Below are positions 36,765-48,399 of a DNA stretch of 64,000 nt, one piece after another; position 1 is the stretch's first letter, and each line of letters opens with the position of its first letter. Under the pieces are notes generated by a model. The model did no database searches. It was not told the origin of the DNA and was given only the letters and a program-made list of their open reading frames with translations. The position numbers and the translations under genes are program-made. The DNA comes from Sulfitobacter noctilucae (GTDB lineage: Bacteria > Pseudomonadota > Alphaproteobacteria > Rhodobacterales > Rhodobacteraceae), in assembly GCF_000622365.1 (NCBI RefSeq), contig NZ_JASC01000014.1:1116001-1180000 (forward strand), given 5' to 3'.

Positions 36765-37331
36765 ATGTTCTTTCGCGCTCTTACAGCCGCTTTTCTGCTT
36801 GCATCTCCGGCTTTCGCCGCCCCGCTGGCCCTCACCCCTGCTGACCCGCAGCCCAAGCCCAGCGAACTCGCCTCCGGCCTTGCCGTCGCCTATGCCTATC
36901 CGGGTGAGGTGCGCACGATCCAGGCGGCGAACTCTGCGCTCGGCAAGGCACGCAAAGGGCGTCCACTGCGGGGGCTGTCTTATCAGGACAACAATGAAGG
37001 CGATAAAACGCTGACCGCAAAAACCGGGACCAAGGTCGCGGCTAAAATCACCGGCTATATCCGCTTTGATGCCCCCGGCACCTACAAGGTGAACGTCATC
37101 AGCAACGACGGCATTCAAGCCAGTATCGGCGGCAAGGAAATCGCCTTCAACGATGGCATCCACGGCTGCGAACCCGCGGGCGTGACTGAAGTCAGCGTGC
37201 CTGTGGCCGGGTGGTATGCGCTGGATGCGACGTATTTTCAGCGCAAGGGCACTGCCTGTCTGGAAATGGACTGGAACGTGGGTGGGAAAACCGGTGCGGT
37301 ACCGGATACGGCCTTCGCTTACAAAAAGTAA
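36765..37331 (+). CDS. secreted PA14-domain-like protein
   Basis: This 188-residue protein has AGGAGA 5 nt upstream and a signal peptide (about 1-18, ending AFA-A). The mature part looks like a single PA14/GLEYA carbohydrate-binding-type beta barrel: ASGLAVAYAYPGEV, KITGYIRFDAPGTYKVNVISNDGIQASIGG, then GWYALDATYFQRKGTACLEMDWNV. The 'D-G-x-x-x-x-I-G-G' turn after the NDG is typical for PA14. Two cysteines may form a disulfide. No anchor or enzyme domain is attached. Ligand unknown. Confidence 0.72.
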   Translation: MFFRALTAAFLLASPAFAAPLALTPADPQPKPSELASGLAVAYAYPGEVRTIQAANSALGKARKGRPLRGLSYQDNNEGDKTLTAKTGTKVAAKITGYIRFDAPGTYKVNVISNDGIQASIGGKEIAFNDGIHGCEPAGVTEVSVPVAGWYALDATYFQRKGTACLEMDWNVGGKTGAVPDTAFAYKK

Positions 37332-37356
37332 TCAGCGATCTGGCTCAGGCGCTCCG

Positions 37357-38181
37357 TTAAAGGGTCGCCTGATGCCCTGCCCTTACAGCACGTTCGCAGG
37401 CCTTCGTCAAATCTTTGCGGTTGCTGAAATCCCTGACATTCAACGGTGTATGATAGGTCACATCAACGCGGCCCTGCGGTGACTGGGCCAACGTGACCAG
37501 CAGATGCGCCCCAAAAGATGCATCGCCCCACCAGCCATAGATCCTTGGGTCCGTTCCATGCGGTTCGCGGTAGTTTACGGTCACCGGCTGTACGGCAATT
37601 TCCTCCTTCAAGTCATCTGCAAAGAACGACTGGAAAAGCGTTGATTTGAATGGAAGAACTTGCATGCCATCGGTGCTGGTTCCTTCCGGAAAGAACAGCA
37701 GCCGGTGGCCCGCCAGCAGCCGTTCGCCCATGCGCTCTGTCTGCTCGCGTGCGCGCGCCGGATTGCGCTCAATGAACATCGTGCCGGTAGCGCGGGCCAG
37801 CCAGCCGATGCCGGGCCAACCCGCCACCTCGGATTTCGAAACGAAATAAACCCGCTTGGCTGCGTTGAGTACAAAAATATCCAACCAAGACGTATGGTTG
37901 GCCAGCACAGCACCATGTCCCGTCATGGGCGTGCCGTTGATCTGGTGGCGCAGGCCGATGATGCGCAAAGCCCAGCGGCAGACAAAAGTCGTGATCCCCG
38001 GTGTCAGGGGGCGATGCAATCCGTAAACGGGCCGTTCCACAAGTCGCACCAGCAGCAGCAGCGCAAGCCCGCCAAACACCAAAAGCGCAAGCGTCCCCCC
38101 CTTGAGGACAACCCGCGCCCATCCCGCCGGGCTGATCCCGGTGACTGGCCCAGGCTCGACGCTGTCCCAACGCTGGCTCAT
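37357..38181 (-). CDS. olsA: lyso-ornithine lipid O-acyltransferase (OlsA/PlsC family)
   Basis: This 274-residue membrane-associated acyltransferase has a hydrophobic helix at about 28-48, the NHTSWLDIF block (HX4D catalytic motif) and FPEGTS (substrate phosphate/acyl block). PlsC-family enzymes acylate lysophosphatidate; here the ATGA overlap with the olsB gene identifies it as OlsA, which adds the second acyl chain to lyso-ornithine lipid. Some OlsA proteins also have lysophosphatidate activity. It converges on the PA14-like gene with a 25-nt gap containing part of a 7-bp inverted repeat. Confidence 0.86.
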   Translation of the reverse strand: MSQRWDSVEPGPVTGISPAGWARVVLKGGTLALLVFGGLALLLLVRLVERPVYGLHRPLTPGITTFVCRWALRIIGLRHQINGTPMTGHGAVLANHTSWLDIFVLNAAKRVYFVSKSEVAGWPGIGWLARATGTMFIERNPARAREQTERMGERLLAGHRLLFFPEGTSTDGMQVLPFKSTLFQSFFADDLKEEIAVQPVTVNYREPHGTDPRIYGWWGDASFGAHLLVTLAQSPQGRVDVTYHTPLNVRDFSNRKDLTKACERAVRAGHQATL

Positions 38182-38942
38182 GCGCCCTGCCCCTTATACA
38201 TCCGTGCCTGCCGGTCGGACAAACGCGCCGTGTCCAAAATCAGGCAGACATCCACCGTGTTGAATGCATGATCTACGAAAGCCCCCTCTCCGACATATCC
38301 GCCCGAGCGCAGGTAGGCTTTCATCAGGCTGGGCATTTGCGTCATCGCCGTTCTGGCATCCAGATCAGCTTTGGCAACCAGATCCATGTTCTGAAAAGCT
38401 TTTTCATGAGCCCGTACCCGCAGGTCCGGTGGGGCCAGGTGGCGCTGGTGCAGCAGACTGAGCGACGGCGCAATAGGTGCAATCTCGGTCCCTTGAAAGC
38501 TCGCAGCACCAAAAAGCACATCAATCCGGTGATCCGCCACATAGCGCGCCAGCGCCGACCACAGATGAAACATCGCCATTCCACCCCGGTGATCCGCACG
38601 CACACAGGACCGGCCAAGCTCCATCACCCGCCGTCCGGAGGCAAGCAGAGGTGACAGGTCAAACTCCGCTTCACAGTAATATCCACCGGCCTTCAGAGCA
38701 TTCTCCGGATGCATTAGCCGGTAGACGCCGATGACTGCACCGCTATCCTTTTCACGCAGCAGCAGATGATCGTAGAAAGGATCAAAGCGGTCCTGCTCAA
38801 GGCGTGTATCATGGTCAACCAAGGGACCGGAGCCGCCCAATTCGGTGATAAAAACATCGTACCGTAGCCTTTGCGCGGCCCGCAAATCCTCAGTGCTGGT
38901 GGCCAGCGTCACATCGAACTGATCCGAGGGGATGCGCGTCAT
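38178..38942 (-). CDS. olsB: L-ornithine N-alpha-acyltransferase OlsB (GNAT-related)
   Basis: I favour the ATG at 38942 (254 residues); one at 38987 would add 15 residues, and neither has a good ribosome site. Typical OlsB segments are LRYDVFITELGG, DHDTRLEQDRFDPFYDHLLL, MELGRSCVRADHRGG, and FGAASFQGT. It attaches a 3-hydroxyacyl chain from acyl-ACP to ornithine, the first step of phosphorus-free ornithine lipid synthesis. With olsA it forms the complete olsBA operon, useful for membranes under phosphate limitation. No Pho box was noticed upstream by eye. Confidence 0.87.
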   Translation of the reverse strand: MTRIPSDQFDVTLATSTEDLRAAQRLRYDVFITELGGSGPLVDHDTRLEQDRFDPFYDHLLLREKDSGAVIGVYRLMHPENALKAGGYYCEAEFDLSPLLASGRRVMELGRSCVRADHRGGMAMFHLWSALARYVADHRIDVLFGAASFQGTEIAPIAPSLSLLHQRHLAPPDLRVRAHEKAFQNMDLVAKADLDARTAMTQMPSLMKAYLRSGGYVGEGAFVDHAFNTVDVCLILDTARLSDRQARMYKGQGA

Positions 38943-39104
38943 GGAGATGGTTGTCCGTTTGGTCGTTCGGGGCGTTCTCCCCAGCATGTCGGTTGGCGCA
39001 ATCCCGCGACTGGGTTCAACCGCAGAGGAACGCCTCTTAAAATTGCATATGGTAACGACATTCTACTTATGCGATGTCTATCATTAACTATTTGGCAACC
39101 AAAT

Positions 39105-39287
39105 TCACTCATCAAAGACCGGCATTAACCCAACGCGGAAACTGTCTATGACAACCTTGCCTTCATCGCGGAAATTGACTGTCACTTTCCCGGCGATGTT
39201 GCTTTGTACCTGGCCCGTGCCCCAATCGGGGCGTTCGGGATGGCGCACCAGCATGCCGGGGGTCATCATCGCATTCAAGTCGTCCAT
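39105..39287 (-). CDS. DUF3553 small protein
   Basis: This 60-residue protein starts at the ATG at 39287, with AAAGGA 6 nt upstream. It contains GMLVRHPERPDWGTGQVQS and KVTVNFRDEGKVVID, a small beta-barrel (SH3-like, CarD/UvrD-tail-like) pattern typical of DUF3553. Such domains occur alone in Rhodobacterales and at the end of some helicases, and a role in RNA polymerase or nucleic acid contact is possible. It is divergent from chpT with only 36 bp between the starts. Confidence 0.78.
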   Translation of the reverse strand: MDDLNAMMTPGMLVRHPERPDWGTGQVQSNIAGKVTVNFRDEGKVVIDSFRVGLMPVFDE

Positions 39288-39323
39288 GTCTCGTCCTTTC
39301 CGGCCCCGTGCGGTGTGCCCCGC

Positions 39324-39911
39324 ATGAGCGGCGCTTTGGCCGCGCTGATTGGCAGCCGCATCTGTCATGACCTGATATCGCCCATCGGTGCAATCAACAA
39401 TGGCCTTGAACTGCTGACCATGTCGGGCGATGCGGCGGGGCCTGAAATTGGGTTGATCGGCGAAAGTGTCGGGAATGCCAGCGCGCGCATCCGGTTCTTC
39501 CGGATCGCCTTTGGCGCTGCCGGCGACCAGATGGTGGGCGCGGGCGAGGTACAGTCGATCCTGCGCGATTTATACGAGGGCAGCCGCCTTACGGTGCTTT
39601 GGGATATTGACGACCCGGTCCAAAGGGACGAAGTCCGCATGGCGCTGCTGTCGGTGCTGTGTTTCGAAAGCGCGATGCCCTATGGTGGCCGGATCACAGT
39701 GACACGCGAGAACCAGAACTGGCTTCTGTCAGGTCACGCCGACAGGATCAACGTGGTTGCACCCCTGTGGGAGCTTCTGTCAGGCGGCAGTAGCGAGGCA
39801 GAGGTGAAACCGTCCCATGTGCAGTTTGCCCTGCTGCCCCTCGTCGCGAAAGACGCCGACAGACGGATCACATGCCGTTCGGACGAGACAACAATCAGCC
39901 TTGCGTTCTAG
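39324..39911 (+). CDS. chpT: histidine phosphotransferase ChpT
   Basis: This 195-residue protein has a histidine-kinase-like dimerisation helix with the phospho-accepting His15 in [22 protein letters not shown], followed by a degenerate ATPase-like domain with no ATP-binding motifs. In alphaproteobacteria ChpT passes phosphate from CckA to CtrA (and CpdR); in Rhodobacterales this pathway controls motility and gene transfer agents. Its stop overlaps that of the convergent proA gene by 4 bp (CTAG), so no terminator can lie between them. Confidence 0.86.
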   Translation: MSGALAALIGSRICHDLISPIGAINNGLELLTMSGDAAGPEIGLIGESVGNASARIRFFRIAFGAAGDQMVGAGEVQSILRDLYEGSRLTVLWDIDDPVQRDEVRMALLSVLCFESAMPYGGRITVTRENQNWLLSGHADRINVVAPLWELLSGGSSEAEVKPSHVQFALLPLVAKDADRRITCRSDETTISLAF

Positions 39912-41170
39912 CTGCGCACCGCGCCGTCACCCGAGACCAGATATTTGAAACTGGTCAATTGTGCCGCCCCAACGGGACCGCGGGCGTGCATTTTACCGGT
40001 GGCAATGCCAATCTCTGCGCCCATGCCGAATTCGGCACCATCGGCAAACTGGGTGGAGGCGTTGTGCATCAGGATCGCAGAATCCAGCTGGTTCATAAAG
40101 GTTTCAACAGTCTGCGCATCCTGCGAAATAATGCAGTCAGTGTGGTTCGATCCATAGCGCCGGATATGATTGATTGCGTCCTCGACACCGCTGACGGTGC
40201 GGGCCGCAATGATCATATCAAGGTATTCGCAGCCCCAATCCGCATCCGTGGCCGGCACTACACCGGTCACTTTTTGCAGCGTTGCATCGCCGCGCACCTC
40301 GACGCCTGCATCGATCAGCGCGCGCAACACGCCCTGCCCGATGGTTACCGCGATCTCTTCATGGATCAGCAGACACTCCGCGGCGCCGCAAATCCCGGTG
40401 CGTCGCGTCTTGGCGTTCAACACGATTTTAAGCGCCATTTCAGGGTCGGCATCCTTGTCGATATAGATGTGCACAATGCCTTCAAGATGGGCAAAAACCG
40501 GCACGCGCGCTTCGCGCTGGACCAACCCGACCAAGCCCTTGCCACCGCGCGGCACGATCACGTCAATGGTATCGGTCATCGTCAGCATTTCGCTGACAGC
40601 AGCGCGGTCGCGGGTCGGCACTAATTGCACCGCATCTTCAGCCAGGTTCGCATCGCGCAGACCTTGCTGCAAACAGGCATGGATCGCGCGAGAAGAATGG
40701 AAGCTCTCGGATCCGCCCCGTAGAATCACGGCGTTTCCCGCTTTCAAACACAGCGCACCGGCATCCGCCGTCACATTCGGGCGGCTTTCGTAGATCACGC
40801 CGATCACACCCAAAGGCGTACGCACCCGTTTGATATGCAGGCCCGAGGGCTGGTCCCATTCAGCGAGCGTTTCACCCACGGGATCGGGCTGTTCGGCAAC
40901 GCTGCGCAAGCCATCCACCATGCCCCGGATCCGGTCCTCATCTAGCATCAGCCGGTCCATCATCGCAGGCGTCAGCCCCTTGTCGCGACCAAACGCCATG
41001 TCTTTGGCATTTGCGGCCAGAATATCATCGCGGGCAATCCAGACCGCTTCGGCAGCACCGATCAAAGCGGCGTGCTTGCGTTCAGCATTCGCGCTGGCGA
41101 GCTCGGCGGATGCAGCTTTAGCGCGGGCACCGATATCGGCCATCATCTGTGAAATTGTCTGGTCTGTCAT
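39908..41170 (-). CDS. proA: gamma-glutamyl phosphate reductase
   Basis: This 420-residue aldehyde-dehydrogenase-superfamily enzyme carries the typical [37 protein letters not shown] region and a catalytic cysteine in [13 protein letters not shown]. It reduces glutamyl-5-phosphate with NADPH, the second step of proline synthesis. It lies 29 nt downstream of proB in the same operon. Confidence 0.96.
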   Translation of the reverse strand: MTDQTISQMMADIGARAKAASAELASANAERKHAALIGAAEAVWIARDDILAANAKDMAFGRDKGLTPAMMDRLMLDEDRIRGMVDGLRSVAEQPDPVGETLAEWDQPSGLHIKRVRTPLGVIGVIYESRPNVTADAGALCLKAGNAVILRGGSESFHSSRAIHACLQQGLRDANLAEDAVQLVPTRDRAAVSEMLTMTDTIDVIVPRGGKGLVGLVQREARVPVFAHLEGIVHIYIDKDADPEMALKIVLNAKTRRTGICGAAECLLIHEEIAVTIGQGVLRALIDAGVEVRGDATLQKVTGVVPATDADWGCEYLDMIIAARTVSGVEDAINHIRRYGSNHTDCIISQDAQTVETFMNQLDSAILMHNASTQFADGAEFGMGAEIGIATGKMHARGPVGAAQLTSFKYLVSGDGAVRS

Positions 41171-41199
41171 CTTCGTGGTCCTCTGTCCTGAGGTGAATG

Positions 41200-43890
<2,691 letters not shown>

Positions 43891-43894
<4 letters not shown>

Positions 43895-44493
43895 GTTCCT
43901 CCTCCGAACAATACGAACAGGACAGAGGCGACGGTAAGGCCCGCCAATGTCCACATCAGATAGGGTTCCGCACGCGTCCCTGCAACGGTCTTGGCAATTC
44001 GGTCGCCCGCAAGCGTCCAGATCGGGTGCAGTATGATTTGGCAGGTCAGAAGCACAGCAGCGATGGTGGCAGTCGCGGTCAGTGTGCTGACGTCGGGTCC
44101 GACAAAGGCGGTAAAACCGCCCACGATCATCGCCCAGGCTTTGGGGTTCAGCGGATGCACGATCAGGCCTGCCGCAAAACCGGGTGCTTTTTCGGCCCCG
44201 CCACCCTGCCCCAGCCGCAGATTTGCGACCTTCCATGCCAGCCAAATGATATAAGCCGCCGAAACGTATTTGAGCGCCTGAAACAACAGCGGCACGCTTT
44301 CAGCCAGTTGCATCAGGCCAAAGCCGATGGGCCAGATGATCAGCTGCTTTCCCAGCGCCACACCTGCCACAAAGGGCAGCGCCGCACGGAAACCAAACCG
44401 CGCGCCGGTGGCCATCAGCGCCATATTGGCCGGTCCGGGCGTGCCGATCTGACTGGCCGCAAAAACGGCGAGAGGGACAAGGGCGATGCTCAT
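43891..44493 (-). CDS. LysE/RhtB family amino acid exporter
   Basis: This 200-residue integral membrane protein has about six hydrophobic segments and the family signature GTPGPANMALMATG near the N-terminus. Such proteins export amino acids or their derivatives. It overlaps both neighbouring acetyltransferase genes by ATGA, making a three-gene translational cassette (GNAT-LysE-GNAT). Export of an acetylated compound is conceivable, but unproven. Confidence 0.85.
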
Positions 44494-45050
44494 GCCGCGC
44501 GTGCCTTTGCATAATCCGCCGCCAGCAATCCCATGATCACGTCATCGTGCCACTTTTCTCCCACGCGGGCGGCTTCGCGTTCCCGCCCTTCTATGACAAA
44601 ACCCACCTTTTCATAGGCGGCAATGGCCCGTGCGTTATAATCGACCACCCGCAGCGTCAGCCGGTGCAACGCAAGCGGCCCGAAGGCGTGGGCAACAATC
44701 AGATGGATCGCCCGCGTACCGATGCCTTTGCCCAGCAGCTTGGGGTTCAGAATGCCAACGGCCAAGCTGGCGCGGCGATCGTGATGGTCAATGGAATGCA
44801 GGCGCAGCGCCCCAGCAAGGCGTTTGCGGTAGTCAATAACCCAAGCCAAAGGCTCAACCTCTTGCGCGTGGACCCAAGCTGTCGCCTGCACCTTTGTAAT
44901 GGGCTGCACCGTTGTCGGGTCAGCCCCGAACATATGATGGATTTCGGGGGTGTTACCGAGCTTGAACCGTGCTGTCGCATCCTCGGCACGCGGCGCACGC
45001 AGAGATACCGGACCATCCTTCAGGGTGGGGCGTGCGGTATTCGTCTGCAT
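44490..45050 (-). CDS. GNAT family N-acetyltransferase
   Basis: This 186-residue protein has the RimJ/RimL-like GNAT fold: VSLRAPRAEDATARFKLG at the start, AVGILNPKLLGKGIGTRAIHLIVAHAFG (acetyl-CoA pyrophosphate loop, K-G-I-G-T) and NARAIAAYEKVGF. It follows rpmA after a terminator-like hairpin and overlaps lysE by ATGA. Substrate unknown. Confidence 0.83.
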   Translation of the reverse strand: MQTNTARPTLKDGPVSLRAPRAEDATARFKLGNTPEIHHMFGADPTTVQPITKVQATAWVHAQEVEPLAWVIDYRKRLAGALRLHSIDHHDRRASLAVGILNPKLLGKGIGTRAIHLIVAHAFGPLALHRLTLRVVDYNARAIAAYEKVGFVIEGREREAARVGEKWHDDVIMGLLAADYAKARAA

Positions 45051-45093
45051 TGGATCGCTCCTTGTCAGGAAGGGCGCGGCGGAGGAAACGAGA

Positions 45094-45121
45094 AAGGGAC
45101 CGGCGTTTCCACCGATCCCTT
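45094..45121 (-). terminator. partial terminator after rpmA
   Basis: On the minus strand a 10-bp stem (one G-T pair; 45112-45121 with 45094-45103) and an 8-nt loop is followed by TCTCGTTTCC. It starts 28 nt past the rpmA stop and may attenuate read-through from the ribosomal genes into the GNAT-lysE-obgE genes. Confidence 0.6.
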
Positions 45122-45148
45122 CAAATTTTCAAATTCTGTGGGTACGGC

Positions 45149-45418
45149 TTATTCTGCGGCCTCGGCCGCCGGCAGGACAGAAATGAACGTGCGGTTTTTC
45201 AGACCTTTGTGAAAGGTCACGGAACCATCGACAGTTGCAAAGATCGTGTGATCCTTGCCCATGCCAACGCCATCTGCTGGCCAGAACTTCGTGCCGCGCT
45301 GGCGGACGATGATGTTGCCGGGAATGACAGCTTCGCCGCCATATTTCTTAACACCAAGACGACGACCAGCTGAGTCGCGTCCGTTACGGGATGAGCCGCC
45401 TGCTTTTTTATGTGCCAT
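45149..45418 (-). CDS. rpmA: 50S ribosomal protein L27
   Basis: This 89-residue protein is canonical L27 ([27 protein letters not shown], then IIVRQRG and [12 protein letters not shown]). Its N-terminus begins directly with AHKKA, so no cleaved Firmicutes-type extension is present. It lies 11 nt after rplU. Confidence 0.97.
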   Translation of the reverse strand: MAHKKAGGSSRNGRDSAGRRLGVKKYGGEAVIPGNIIVRQRGTKFWPADGVGMGKDHTIFATVDGSVTFHKGLKNRTFISVLPAAEAAE

Positions 45419-45429
45419 TTGGTCTCTCC

Positions 45430-46173
45430 TTAACCTTTAGCCAGATCTTTGGCCTGTGCGATCCAGTCTTCACGACCGACACGACCTTTGAACGACAGTT
45501 TATCTTCAATAGCTTCAACGTCTGCGTCTGTCCATGCTGCGATCTGGGCAAATGTTGTAATGCCCTCGGCGTTCAGCTTGCCTACGATAACGGGGCCAAC
45601 GCCGGATATCTTGGACAGATCATCGCCATCGGACTTGGCTGCTTTCTTTGGCGCGGCCTTTTTTTCGGCCTTTGGTGCCGCTTCTTTCTTCGTCGGCGCT
45701 GGATTGGCCGACTTTTCGTTGGCTTCACCCACAACAACCCGCTTGGCCATTTCGGCCTGATCGGTCTTGTTCATGGTGTAACGCTCTTCGATGGCAGCTT
45801 TCTGCGCCGCAGGAACCGAACCTGTACCAATGGCTGTTGCCGTCTTGGACTTGCCGACACCCGATGCCATGATCTCGCCGATGCGGACCAGTGTCAGCTT
45901 CTGGCGGTGGCCTTTGGTGCGCTTGGAGCTGTGCTTACGACGGCGCTTGACGAAGTTGATGACCTTGTCGCCTTTGATCTGGTCGACCACTTCGGCTTCA
46001 ACACCGGCATCGTCGATCAAAGGTGCGCCAACCTTGGGGCTGTCGCCGCCAAGCATCAGAACTTCGTTGAACAGAACTTTGTCACCGGCGTTTGCTGCAA
46101 TGCGTTCAACCCGGAGCATATCGCCCGAGGCTACCTTGTACTGCTTACCGCCAGTCTTGATGACTGCGAACAT
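45430..46173 (-). CDS. rplU: 50S ribosomal protein L21 fused to a helix-hairpin-helix domain
   Basis: AAGGA 7 nt upstream supports the ATG at 46173 ([14 protein letters not shown]); an ATG at 46188 would add five residues. Residues 1-103 are a normal L21 ([21 protein letters not shown] is the rRNA-binding end). The protein continues to 247 residues through a lysine/alanine/proline linker (about 145-172) to a helix-hairpin-helix module (about 175-245: [27 protein letters not shown]). The whole is one uninterrupted frame. The extension is about 140 residues beyond the usual length; such fusions are known in Rhodobacterales, but the role of the tail is unclear. Confidence 0.93.
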   Translation of the reverse strand: MFAVIKTGGKQYKVASGDMLRVERIAANAGDKVLFNEVLMLGGDSPKVGAPLIDDAGVEAEVVDQIKGDKVINFVKRRRKHSSKRTKGHRQKLTLVRIGEIMASGVGKSKTATAIGTGSVPAAQKAAIEERYTMNKTDQAEMAKRVVVGEANEKSANPAPTKKEAAPKAEKKAAPKKAAKSDGDDLSKISGVGPVIVGKLNAEGITTFAQIAAWTDADVEAIEDKLSFKGRVGREDWIAQAKDLAKG

Positions 46174-46378
46174 CGCGTCTTCCTTCATGTATCCGCGTTC
46201 TGTGGTCCCCTTCCGGGCGTTCCGGACCGGTGTATCACCGCATCCACCTTCGAACAGCGCGCCCTTGGGGCGTCATTAAAAACAATCCCGGATCAGGTTA
46301 CCCTGCCGAGATGCGGGCTTATCGGGGGATTGGCCGCCTAAGTCAAGCACCATTCGCGGGGTTTTTCGCCTGCGACCG

Positions 46379-47197
46379 TCAAAGCTCTTTCGCTGTCATG
46401 TTCAGCGCAACGGCCCGTCCCAGAGCATAGGAGATATCCTCATAAGCCTGCCCGAACCCGCGGAACAGTGCGCGGTTCAGCGCCCGACCCGCATCGCTGT
46501 CTGAAAATGCCACATAGGCTTCAAGATCATCCAGATCGAGTGGGTGATAGGCCAGCAAGAGATAGCCATAAAGCCATTGCGTTGTGTCTTCTGTAGTCTC
46601 GGCAACGTCACCTGCGGCGTCTTTGAGTATTTCGTCTTCGGACATTTTCACGCCGCCGCCATCCACCAGCCCGCGCAGGAATTGATAATTGGAATTCATT
46701 GCGCTGGTGACGTTCCGCGCAATCATATCGCCATCCTCGACATAGCGCATGATCAGCGACAATTGCAGATCGCCGGAGTTCTCTATCTCGACAAACCGGG
46801 CGCGGGCGGCCTCTTCTACATCAGGATCCTGCATGGCACGGCGAGCGGCATTCTCAAGATCAATGATCTGGCTGCCCTTTTCAGAGCCGTAAAAGGTGAT
46901 GACCTCTTCCAGCGCCTCACCGCTCAACTCCCGCGCCAATTCCTCGCGGACCCGCTCGACCATCAGACCGGGTGCATAGATACTCTCGACCTGTTGCGCC
47001 CAGCCAGCACCACCCTGCCCGTCCAGCATCTCATCGTCCAGGCTTTCGGCTTGTGCCAAACCTTCACTGCTTAAAATATCGGCGGCCTCGGTCAGCTTCA
47101 GCACATCGACCAACACAGCCATCCGGGCGTCTGCCCAAGCCCCCGCTGTGGCCAGCAGAAAGACGACCGGCGCGAACAGAAAGGCGCGGCGCATCAT
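46379..47197 (-). CDS. DUF2059 family secreted protein
   Basis: This 272-residue protein has a signal peptide (about 1-22, ending WADA). It is almost entirely helical and acidic, with the DUF2059 core near residues 85-110 (REELARELSGEALEEVITFYGSEKGSQI), a pattern of helix followed by 'F-Y-x-S-x-x-G'. Function unknown; probably periplasmic. It overlaps the paralogous upstream gene by ATGA. Confidence 0.72.
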   Translation of the reverse strand: MMRRAFLFAPVVFLLATAGAWADARMAVLVDVLKLTEAADILSSEGLAQAESLDDEMLDGQGGAGWAQQVESIYAPGLMVERVREELARELSGEALEEVITFYGSEKGSQIIDLENAARRAMQDPDVEEAARARFVEIENSGDLQLSLIMRYVEDGDMIARNVTSAMNSNYQFLRGLVDGGGVKMSEDEILKDAAGDVAETTEDTTQWLYGYLLLAYHPLDLDDLEAYVAFSDSDAGRALNRALFRGFGQAYEDISYALGRAVALNMTAKEL

Positions 47198-48042
47198 AGA
47201 TCCTGACTGGGCTGCATGTCCGACAACCGGTCTGCAACCTCCTCGAACCGGTTGGCCATAATCTCGTATTGCACAGCGTTCATCAGCTCATAGACTTTCT
47301 GCATCTTCGGTTCGGCCAGCGCATCGGCATAGGCGGCAACCTCATCATCGGAAAATGCCTGATAGGTATAGGCAGCGTTTGCCAGCGCATTTGAACGGAT
47401 CGACGTGCGCAGATCACCCTCCTGCGTGCGCAGCGCCTCTCGCAGATCAGGTTCATCCATCTGCAATTCGATCACGCCTGCCCCGGCAGCGGCCATCAGA
47501 AACCTGATCTGGACCTCCTGAATGGCTCTTATCGCGCCGTCTTCCACGTCGCTGGCGGTGTTAAGCCGGTTCAGAATCGCCACCCGGGGAGACCCCAGCC
47601 GCACCAGCCCGGCCACAATGGCTTCTCCCATCTCGGATTTCAGCGCATCATCTTCTTTCATGTGCGAGGCGTTCTCTGCCACCACGAGGCGCTTACCAAG
47701 ATTGGTGGCATAAAAATCCGTGGCATGGGTCAACAGATCGTTGGTCAGCGTTTTGCTCAGGATCTCCAACGCCATGTCATGCATCACATCCGTGTCAAAA
47801 ACTTCCTTTACCAGCCGAGACCATTCGGAGCCGAAATCATCCGCTTCCATCCCCAACATCTGCGGCGCAGAATCCGCCGATAACCGGATGCTTTCCAAAG
47901 CCACGTCAAACCCGGTCACTTCAAGAAATGCCTCAACCTTCTTTGTCTCAGCAGCGGCCGTGGCCGGAGCGCTGTGCAAACCAAATGCAAGAAGACAGGC
48001 AAGGCTGAGCGCAAGCCAGGATGAGCGGAGCATAGCATGCAT
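47194..48042 (-). CDS. DUF2059-like secreted protein, paralogue of the next gene
   Basis: This 282-residue protein starts at the ATG at 48042 with AAGGAAC upstream and has a signal peptide (about 1-31). The helical architecture parallels its downstream partner: a V-F-D-T helix, L-L-T-H-A-T-D-F-Y-A-T-N-L-G-K-R segment equal to the FYGSEKG stretch, and EDGAIRAIQEVQIRFL in the middle. Tandem duplication with strong divergence is likely, and the two may form a heteromer. Function unknown. Confidence 0.72.
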   Translation of the reverse strand: MHAMLRSSWLALSLACLLAFGLHSAPATAAAETKKVEAFLEVTGFDVALESIRLSADSAPQMLGMEADDFGSEWSRLVKEVFDTDVMHDMALEILSKTLTNDLLTHATDFYATNLGKRLVVAENASHMKEDDALKSEMGEAIVAGLVRLGSPRVAILNRLNTASDVEDGAIRAIQEVQIRFLMAAAGAGVIELQMDEPDLREALRTQEGDLRTSIRSNALANAAYTYQAFSDDEVAAYADALAEPKMQKVYELMNAVQYEIMANRFEEVADRLSDMQPSQDL

Positions 48043-48202
48043 AATCTGTTCCTTCTGTTGGCCTTGATATAGGGTCTGAGCCTAGGCCTTACGAGGCAGA
48101 TGACAATGACTTTCCTCAATTTGAGCGTTTTAGCGCAGGTTCAAACGCATCTGCCCTTGCCCCCCACACCGTCCCCCGCTATTTGGCCTCACGATCCTTC
48201 GC

Positions 48203-48292
48203 GGAGAGGTGCCGGAGTGGTCGAACGGGGCGGTCTCGAAAACCGTTGAGCCTTCACGGGTTCCCAGGGTTCGAATCCCTGTCTCTCCGCCA
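48203..48292 (+). tRNA. tRNA-Ser (anticodon CGA)
   Basis: This is a 90-nt class II tRNA with encoded CCA. The acceptor GGAGAGG pairs with TCTCTCC (last pair G-T). The anticodon loop CTCGAAA gives CGA, reading UCG. It has a long variable arm and a GGTTCGAATCC T-arm. Confidence 0.95.
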
Positions 48293-48399
48293 TGAACCCT
48301 TTTGATAGGGATGGCATCGAAAGCCCTGTCTTCAGTGTTCATGAGACCGCGAGAACAGGCAGCCGCTGCAAGTGCGAGCACATTACAAGCAAGAAACGC

